Assembly: GCA_002452695.1 (NCBI GenBank)
Contig: DKFA01000083.1
Span: 1 to 6,537, forward strand
Direction of reading: 5' to 3'
Length of the DNA stretch: 6,537 bases
DNA from: Dehalococcoidia bacterium UBA6808
GTDB lineage: Bacteria; Chloroflexota; Dehalococcoidia; GIF9; UBA5629
This document shows positions 1-4,618 of this stretch, piece by piece. The notes beneath the pieces are model-generated. The model was not told the origin of the DNA, did no database searches, and worked only from the letters and a program-made list of their open reading frames with translations. The position numbers and the translations under genes were made by a program. Every line of letters begins with the position of its first letter. The first letter of the stretch is position 1.

Positions 1-1067
1 CGCATCATGGCCCATTTGGAGAACTTCACGATACCGAAGGGGCCAAGCAGGTCGGTGGCCATATTTGCCATCTTTTCCATCAACTCGCTGGCGAATACCT
101 TAACGGCGGCGGCGTCCATCAGGCCCATCTCGTTCCTGCTCTGCTGGTCAGCGATACGCATGGCCAGTGTGCGGACAGCCTCCAGACCGATAGCCAGGTC
201 GGCAAGCCGGTTCCTGATAATGGGATCCCTGGAGAGGGGAACGCCGTTGCGCTTGGTCTCGTTGCAATATTCAGCCAGTTGCTCAATGGCGCTCAGCAGG
301 CCGTAGACCAGGCCCATGTTGGACCTTTCGAAACCGGCCAGTACGTTGACAACCGCCCAGCCACCACCTTCCTTGCCCACGATCTGGTTGGCCGGTACAT
401 GCACGTCATCAAGATAAACTTCGTTATAAATGTGGGACCCGTCCATGTATGGGATGCCCTTTACGGTGATGCCGGGTGTTTTCATATCGCAGAGCATGAA
501 GGTCAGATTCCTGTGCTTGGGGGCATTGGGATCTGTCCTGTAAACGCCGAATGCCCAGTCAGCCCTGTGGGCGGCGGTGTTCCAGGTCTTCTGGCCGTTG
601 ATAATATACTCATCACCCTTCCTGAGGGCGGTGGTGGTCAGGGCAGCAAGATCGGATCCCGCGTTGGGCTCACTCCAGAGCTCGCACCACATTGTTTCAC
701 CCGATGCGATGCCGGGGAGGAATTTGCGCTTGATTTCATCACTGGCCGCGGCAAGCAGAGTAGGGGCCAGCATGGCTACGCCGAACTCATCAACACCCGG
801 CAAATCGTAGTAACCGACAGCTTCGCTGAAGATTACCTTGTCCATCATGTCGCCCTGGCCGCCGTACTCTTCAGGCCAACCGAACGTCAACCATCCCCTC
901 TTGCCAAATTCACGGGCGCAATAGCGATGGAATTCCCAGCACTCATCAATATCGTTTTTGGCTTCGATGCCGGTGTAGGATGCAGGCTTCTTCTTATCCA
1001 GCTCTGCACAGAATGAATAGATCTCTTTTCTGAGAGCTTCCTGCTTCGGGGTCAACCTGAAATCCAT
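1..1067 (-). CDS. acyl-CoA dehydrogenase, C-terminus cut by window edge
   Basis: This encodes an FAD-dependent acyl-CoA dehydrogenase, which puts a 2,3 double bond into an acyl-CoA and passes electrons to an electron-transfer flavoprotein in the cytoplasm. The 355 visible codons read without a break. Residues 1-125 are the helical N-terminal domain (MDFRLTPKQEALRKEI, then WPEEYGGQG at 64-72). The flavin-contact signature CELWSEPNAGSDLAAL is at 128-143 and NGQKTWNTAAHRADW at 157-171. The beta domain ends near VPANQIVG (224-231), and the C-terminal helical domain begins around LAGFERSNMG. LLGPFG at 340-345 is the usual late motif. About 30-50 residues are missing, including the region that holds the catalytic Glu in medium-chain enzymes. 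The start is set by ATG at 1067 with AGGAG 8 bases upstream. The SEP-type signature resembles FadE/PimC-like enzymes of unusual acyl-CoAs; the substrate cannot be named. Confidence 0.93.
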   Translation of the reverse strand, partial: MDFRLTPKQEALRKEIYSFCAELDKKKPASYTGIEAKNDIDECWEFHRYCAREFGKRGWLTFGWPEEYGGQGDMMDKVIFSEAVGYYDLPGVDEFGVAMLAPTLLAAASDEIKRKFLPGIASGETMWCELWSEPNAGSDLAALTTTALRKGDEYIINGQKTWNTAAHRADWAFGVYRTDPNAPKHRNLTFMLCDMKTPGITVKGIPYMDGSHIYNEVYLDDVHVPANQIVGKEGGGWAVVNVLAGFERSNMGLVYGLLSAIEQLAEYCNETKRNGVPLSRDPIIRNRLADLAIGLEAVRTLAMRIADQQSRNEMGLMDAAAVKVFASELMEKMANMATDLLGPFGIVKFSKWAMM

Positions 1068-1103
1068 GATACAAACTCCTTATTCTATTTATCTTATCTG
1101 ATC

Positions 1104-1147
1104 GCCCACCATGGGCACATACTTGACCCACTGAGGATTGGGTGGGC
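1104..1147 (-). promoter_or_regulatory. structured leader with competing hairpins
   Basis: Within the presumed leader of the acyl-CoA dehydrogenase mRNA, GCCCACC (1104-1110) is a perfect inverted repeat of GGTGGGC (1141-1147). The same bases can form two smaller hairpins instead: GCCCA (1104-1108) with TGGGC (1112-1116) across a 3-base loop, and ACCCA (1126-1130) with TGGGT (1139-1143) across an 8-base loop. The two folds exclude each other. This could be an RNA switch, or a DNA-level operator for a dimeric repressor. No known riboswitch core was recognised, and no U-run follows, so an intrinsic terminator is unlikely. Confidence 0.4.
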
Positions 1148-1163
1148 CTTTCACTAATCGCCT

Positions 1164-1190
1164 ATTATACCACAATTTACTTTCTCTCAA
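1164..1190 (-). promoter_or_regulatory. sigma-70 promoter for the acyl-CoA dehydrogenase gene
   Basis: On the minus strand, a perfect -10 box TATAAT (1169-1164) is preceded by TGG, giving an extended -10 (TGnTATAAT). A -35-like TTGAGA (1190-1185) lies 15 bases upstream. The spacer is shorter than the ideal 17, which the extended -10 may offset. The predicted start is near 1157, giving a leader of about 90 bases. The call rests on sequence only. Confidence 0.6.
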
Positions 1191-1274
1191 CCGCGCCTCT
1201 TTATCGGTAAAATTTTTATTAGAGTTGACGCGCCGCCTCATACCTTCCACAAGGCCGGGCTATTCTTCGTCCGA

Positions 1275-1316
1275 TATAATATAATAAGTACGTAGGCATG
1301 GCCTGTATTAAGTACG
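1275..1316 (+). promoter_or_regulatory. possible promoter/operator of the repeat-protein gene
   Basis: Two overlapping TATAAT hexamers (1275-1280 and 1280-1285) lie 40-50 bases before the gene, but no convincing -35 box sits at the right distance; TTGACG at 1225-1230 is too far. Immediately downstream, TAAGTACG occurs twice (1285-1292 and 1309-1316), 24 bases apart, flanking the short inverted repeat AGGC-ATG-GCCT (1294-1304). This geometry of about two helical turns would suit a regulator site. The promoter call is tentative because the -35 is missing. Confidence 0.35.
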
Positions 1317-1330
1317 GATTGCTGACATGA
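1298..1330 (+). CDS. possible 10-codon leader peptide overlapping the next start
   Basis: A tiny ORF reads MACIKYGLLT and stops with TGA at 1328-1330. That stop overlaps the ATG of the repeat protein in an ATGA arrangement typical of translational coupling. Its own start has only a weak upstream purine patch (TAGG). The downstream gene also has only a weak Shine-Dalgarno sequence (GGA at 1316-1318), so coupling would make functional sense. An ORF this short can easily arise by chance. Confidence 0.25.
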   Translation: MACIKYGLLT

Positions 1331-2232
1331 AAAAAGCTGCATTTATCACACTGTTGATTATGCTGACTCCGCTGTCCTGTCTGCAGGTTACCATTGCCCC
1401 ACCAACAGCCCCAAACCCTGACCCAACTTCACCGGCACAGGAACCTGCTACACCTCCAGCCCAGAATAAATCGCTGACGCCATTTATCGTCAGCTTTGAT
1501 GCATCCGCCTACGAGATCGATGCCGGCGCCGCCGTGACGCTGAGCTGGGAAGTAACAGGCGCCGATACGGTCAGCATCGACCCTGGCGTGGGGACGGTAC
1601 CCTTCAAGGGGACGCTGACACTGACTCCACGGACCACGGCAACTTATCTGCTGACAGCCCGCAACAGCCACGGCAGCTCGACATCCAGGATCCAGGTTAA
1701 CGTGAAAGGGACTATACCCGAGACCAAACCTGCTTCATTCAACCTGCCCGAAGTGGTTGAATTCAGAGCAGAGCCGGCCAATATTATCTTCGATACAGAA
1801 AAAGAGGTTATACTGACCTGGGAAGTGCGCAACGGTTTTGATGTCGCGATCGATCCGGGATTAAGGATCATCCCCCCTAAAGGCAGCGCCATAGTCAAAC
1901 CAACTTTCACCACGACCTACAAGCTGACAGCCATCAACGATCAGGGATCCATCATTGCCGCTACCACCGTGACGGTTTCCGGAGCCAATCTTGATGAAGC
2001 TCCTGTCATAGAATTCCTGACGGTTGATCGCTATGTGATAAAGAAAGGGGAGACCGCTGTACTGAGCTGGAAGACCAGGGAAGCATCCTCCGTATCGATA
2101 GACAAAGGTGTCGGCATAGTCTCCGGGGAGGGGACAACACGAGTTTCACCCACCGAGACGACGATCTACATGTTGACTGCAACCAATCCGCGCGGGGCGC
2201 AGTTCCAGACCGTAGCAGTTAACGTGAAATAA
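1327..2232 (+). CDS. lipoprotein-like protein with three tandem Ig-like repeats
   Basis: No known enzyme is recognised. The 301-residue product starts with a signal peptide (MKKAAFITLLIMLTPLSC). Cys18 may be a lipidation site, but the box TPLSC is imperfect (Pro at -3), so simple secretion is also possible. A Pro/Thr/Ala-rich linker follows (about 24-48). Three homologous modules then cover about 52-127, 141-218 and 226-301. Each runs: a start such as PVIEF, then LSW or LTW, then SIDxGVG or AIDPGL, then a TTxYxLTAxNxxG block, then VxVNVK or VTVSG. The spacing of hydrophobic strands suggests an Ig-like beta-sandwich, as in cell-surface adhesion or spacer proteins. There is no catalytic motif and no C-terminal anchor. 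It stands alone on its strand and runs tail to tail into the transglutaminase-like gene 6 bases away. The extracytoplasmic role is inferred. Confidence 0.85.
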   Translation: MKKAAFITLLIMLTPLSCLQVTIAPPTAPNPDPTSPAQEPATPPAQNKSLTPFIVSFDASAYEIDAGAAVTLSWEVTGADTVSIDPGVGTVPFKGTLTLTPRTTATYLLTARNSHGSSTSRIQVNVKGTIPETKPASFNLPEVVEFRAEPANIIFDTEKEVILTWEVRNGFDVAIDPGLRIIPPKGSAIVKPTFTTTYKLTAINDQGSIIAATTVTVSGANLDEAPVIEFLTVDRYVIKKGETAVLSWKTREASSVSIDKGVGIVSGEGTTRVSPTETTIYMLTATNPRGAQFQTVAVNVK

Positions 2233-2238
2233 TCTGCG

Positions 2239-2889
2239 TCAAGACCTTCCAAACTCGCGCAGCTTCTCAAAGCCTCTGTTTATTTCGGCGAATATATCTT
2301 GACGGTCCAAGCGGAAATGCCGTCTGGCCTGCCTTTCCCTAGCCCAGGCGTCGATAACAGCCAGCTTTAAATACCTGACACGGCCCCGCTTGTCGGCGAC
2401 CTTGCGCCTTTCCAGCGACCCGCCCAGTTTGAGCAGCCCCTGCTCTACAGCTGAATCACGTCCTGGATCGCAATCAGTCCATTTTCCCAGCCACACCTCG
2501 CAATCAACATGGTCCCGCAGCTCACCCAGATCAGCCATGCGCGCCGCCCCCTTGTCCGCCGACCCAGCCAGTTTCATCAGCGCAGGTTCAGCCAGTATCT
2601 GGAAAACCCGGTAGCGGGCAGGGATGCCGACTGAACGCAGCATCGCTACCAGCAGGTTGGTCTTGCCCGAGCACATGCCCCAGCCTTTCCTGAGCACCTG
2701 CGAGGCGCTCAGGTCCCAGTCATCCAGCCCGTAGGGCAGTTCCTTGACAAAGCTGAAAATGCGCCGGAACTTCTCCTGACGGTCCCGTGCACCCCTGATT
2801 AACCCGGCAGCTTTTTCCCTGATCTGCGGGCTGCGGTCAAAGTCGCACAGCTTGCTGGGCTGTAAATAGGCTGCCCGGTTGAAACCCAT
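2239..2889 (-). CDS. transglutaminase-like cysteine protein, cytoplasmic
   Basis: This 216-residue protein carries a transglutaminase/protease-like core. The nucleophile region is GWGMCSGKTNLLVAMLRSVG (69-88), with Cys73, followed by IPARYRVF (89-96). His127 (RDHVDCEVWLGKW) and Asp141 (DCDPGRD) complete a Cys-His-Asp triad at the usual spacing. No signal peptide or membrane segment is visible, so it probably acts in the cytoplasm, unlike the many secreted members of this superfamily. The C-terminal 60 residues are basic and Arg-rich. The start ATG lies 2 bases after the DUF167 stop codon, and AAGGGGGA (2897-2904) serves as ribosome-binding site, overlapping the end of that gene. It is the last gene of the mtaB operon. 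Bacterial relatives include proteases and peptide-crosslinking enzymes; the substrate here is unknown. Confidence 0.85.
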   Translation of the reverse strand: MGFNRAAYLQPSKLCDFDRSPQIREKAAGLIRGARDRQEKFRRIFSFVKELPYGLDDWDLSASQVLRKGWGMCSGKTNLLVAMLRSVGIPARYRVFQILAEPALMKLAGSADKGAARMADLGELRDHVDCEVWLGKWTDCDPGRDSAVEQGLLKLGGSLERRKVADKRGRVRYLKLAVIDAWARERQARRHFRLDRQDIFAEINRGFEKLREFGRS

Positions 2890-2891
2890 GC

Positions 2892-3113
2892 TTAGATCCC
2901 CCTTATTTCCAGTATCTTGTTACGCCCGGTCAGGCCGCTGGCGATCCTGACCGTCGCTTTAGGCACCTTGAGATAACCGGCGACAAGTTTGATTACAGCT
3001 TCGTTGGCTTTGCCCTCCTGCGGCGGCACCTTCACACGGACGACGTACTCGTCGCCCTGTTTCACCACTTCCTCTCTCACAGAATTAGGCATCACCCTGA
3101 CTTTAATCTTCAT
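2892..3113 (-). CDS. DUF167 (YggU/UPF0235) family protein
   Basis: This small protein of 73 residues is a full-length member of the DUF167/YggU family, whose function is not established. Family hallmarks seen are the opening KIKVRVMPNS, the central RVKVPPQEGKANEAVIKLVA (residues 26-45) and the end TGRNKILEIRGI. The invariant-looking PxxGKANxA segment is intact. Its ATG overlaps the mtaB stop in an ATGA (3110-3113), with GAGG (3124-3121) 7 bases upstream, so translation is probably coupled to mtaB. It is followed after 2 bases by the transglutaminase-like gene. The position suggests co-expression with tRNA modification, but not a proven joint role. Confidence 0.93.
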   Translation of the reverse strand: MKIKVRVMPNSVREEVVKQGDEYVVRVKVPPQEGKANEAVIKLVAGYLKVPKATVRIASGLTGRNKILEIRGI

Positions 3114-4408
3114 TCAATAACCTCGCTCCATAGTTCACCGTAGTTTCCTTTGGTGGATGCTTTCAACATCTTCCCTCCCAGTTCTCGGGCAGGTCCGACT
3201 ATCCGCGCACCCGATATCGTGTTGGTCAGGTCAGACTCGCTAGCTGCATAGACCCTGATATAGTTATCGGTCAGGCCGGAATAGATTCCGGAACCCTGCC
3301 TGACTTCGTTTTCCCACAGGACCTGCAACGTTTTGCCGGTAAACCTGCCGGCAAATTTTTCGGCGCTGCTTGCGGCCAGCTCCAGCATCTTAAGGCTACG
3401 CTGCTTCTTGACCTTGTCGTTTACCTGTCCCTGCATGGCGGCTGCCAGCGTCCCAGGCCGGGGTGAATACGAAAATACGTGCAGTGCGGCAAACTCCATC
3501 TCTCTGCAGAACATGTAGCTTTCCCTGAACTCCGCATCGCTTTCGGCGGGAAAGCCCACCATGATATCCGTAGTCACGGCCGCATCCGGTATTATATCAC
3601 GTATCCGATCAACGGCCGCAAGATAAGCGCTTTTATCATACCGGCGGCGCATCCTTTTCAGAACTGTATCGCTGCCACTCTGCAGCGCGATGTGAAAATG
3701 GCGGCACAGGCGCCTGTCCTGCCACAGTTCCAGCAGCCCGTCATCGATCTGCTGAGGCTGCAGGGAAGAAAGGCGCAGGCGGGCCACGCCGGTCTCCTTC
3801 AATATCATCCCGACCAAATCGCCCAGGCCGGTATCGCCGTCACGATAGGAGCCTATCTCAGTGCCGGTCAGGACTACTTCCCTGTAGCCATCCGATACCC
3901 TGGTTTTAATCTCCTGTAATACGGCTGCCGCCTCGACGCTGTACACGTTGCCGCGCACCAGCGGCACGATGCAATAGGAGCAGGAATTGCGGCAGCCGTC
4001 CTGTATCTTGATAAAGCTGCGCACGCGTTCCAGTCCCACACCCTCCACCGTTTTGTCGCTGCCACTTAACCTCTCCTGCAGCAGCAGCGGGACGCTCATT
4101 TTGCCGCTGTTGTCCACCACCAGGTCCGCGCCGCATTTCCTGATCTCTTCCCCCGCTCTCTCTGCATAACAGCCGGTAACAACGATAATGGCCCGCGGAT
4201 TTTCCTTGCGCAGCATCCTGACCATGTGACGGCATTTGCGATCGGCAATGTGCGTCACAGTGCAGGTATTGAGGATAAAGGCATCAGCCCTGTCACCGGA
4301 CGCGACGGAAAAGCCGGCTGCGTCCAGCATGCGCGCCATGCTCTCGGACTCAGCCTGGTTGAGCTTGCAGCCCAGAGTTTGAATGGAGATGGTTGCTCTA
4401 TGCGACAT
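3110..4408 (-). CDS. mtaB: tRNA t6A37 methylthiotransferase MtaB
   Basis: MtaB is a radical-SAM enzyme that adds a methylthio group to N6-threonylcarbamoyladenosine at position 37 of ANN-decoding tRNAs, giving ms2t6A. At 432 residues it is near the usual length. The N-terminal methylthiotransferase domain carries the three cluster cysteines: TLGCKLNQ (Cys14), NTCTVT (Cys49) and TGCYAER (Cys80). The radical-SAM CxxxCxxC is in KIQDGCRNSCSYCIVP (Cys139, 143, 146). GTEIGSY and LRLSSLQPQQI follow, then the IALQSGSDTVLKRMRRRY block and the TTDIMVGFPAE and FSYSPRPGT motifs typical of MtaB rather than MiaB. The last 65 or so residues form the TRAM RNA-binding domain. I chose ATG at 4408; an in-frame TTG at 4414 would add two residues. 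Neither has a Shine-Dalgarno sequence, in keeping with the very short leader. It heads the operon. Confidence 0.95.
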   Translation of the reverse strand: MSHRATISIQTLGCKLNQAESESMARMLDAAGFSVASGDRADAFILNTCTVTHIADRKCRHMVRMLRKENPRAIIVVTGCYAERAGEEIRKCGADLVVDNSGKMSVPLLLQERLSGSDKTVEGVGLERVRSFIKIQDGCRNSCSYCIVPLVRGNVYSVEAAAVLQEIKTRVSDGYREVVLTGTEIGSYRDGDTGLGDLVGMILKETGVARLRLSSLQPQQIDDGLLELWQDRRLCRHFHIALQSGSDTVLKRMRRRYDKSAYLAAVDRIRDIIPDAAVTTDIMVGFPAESDAEFRESYMFCREMEFAALHVFSYSPRPGTLAAAMQGQVNDKVKKQRSLKMLELAASSAEKFAGRFTGKTLQVLWENEVRQGSGIYSGLTDNYIRVYAASESDLTNTISGARIVGPARELGGKMLKASTKGNYGELWSEVIE

Positions 4409-4423
4409 CGGCAATCACTGGGA

Positions 4424-4452
4424 ATTATATGGGGCATCAACAGGGCGGTCAA
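4424..4452 (-). promoter_or_regulatory. near-consensus sigma-70 promoter of the mtaB operon
   Basis: On the minus strand, TTGACC (4452-4447) and a perfect TATAAT (4429-4424) are separated by the ideal 17 bases. Transcription would begin about 4419-4415, only 7-11 bases before the mtaB ATG and almost at the alternative TTG. The mRNA would therefore be leaderless or nearly so, which fits the absence of a ribosome-binding site. Confidence 0.8.
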
Positions 4453-4506
4453 AAGGTATACTGCATTTTTCACGCCCGGAATGGCCTGTTGATCCTTTAG
4501 TATTTC

Positions 4507-4534
4507 TTGACAAAACCATTGTATCACCTAAAAT
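4507..4534 (+). promoter_or_regulatory. sigma-70 promoter of the glycyl radical enzyme gene
   Basis: A perfect -35 box TTGACA (4507-4512) is followed after 16 bases by TAAAAT (4529-4534), which matches the -10 consensus at five of six positions. The start site would be near 4541, leaving a leader of about 78 bases. The promoter is back to back with the mtaB promoter; the two -35 boxes lie 54 bases apart. Confidence 0.7.
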
Positions 4535-4546
4535 AACTGATGTTCG

Positions 4547-4595
4547 GCCTGAGCGAAACGCCGTTTTCGAGTCGCGGAGCCGGCGGCGTCAAGGC
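4547..4595 (+). promoter_or_regulatory. potential hairpin in the glycyl radical enzyme leader
   Basis: In the leader, ACGCCG (4558-4563) can pair with CGGCGT (4584-4589), and the outer GCCT (4547-4550) with AGGC (4592-4595), giving an imperfect two-part stem. The Shine-Dalgarno sequence lies outside it at 4605. No known riboswitch class was recognised. A GC-rich stretch like this can pair by chance, so the call is modest. Confidence 0.3.
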
Positions 4596-4604
4596 AAAGA
4601 GCGC

Positions 4605-4610
4605 AGGAGG
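4605..4610 (+). promoter_or_regulatory. consensus ribosome-binding site, fixes the GRE start
   Basis: AGGAGG is a perfect Shine-Dalgarno sequence 8 bases before ATG 4619. It is the strongest in the window and settles the start of the glycyl radical enzyme. It contrasts with mtaB, which has none. Confidence 0.85.
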
Positions 4611-4618
4611 ACAGTACC

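Noticed and set aside
279..1016. A 245-codon plus-strand ORF opposite the acyl-CoA dehydrogenase gene
   Set aside because: It lies wholly antisense to a gene with clear family motifs. Its translation resembles no protein I know and it has no ribosome-binding site; it results from codon bias of the real gene.
1225..1280. TTGACG and TATAAT as a promoter pair
   Set aside because: The two boxes are 44 bases apart, far from the 15-19 needed, so they cannot be one sigma-70 promoter. TATAAT is kept only as a weak candidate.
3479..3919. A 146-codon plus-strand ORF inside mtaB
   Set aside because: It is a shadow of mtaB on the opposite strand, without a ribosome-binding site or recognisable motifs.
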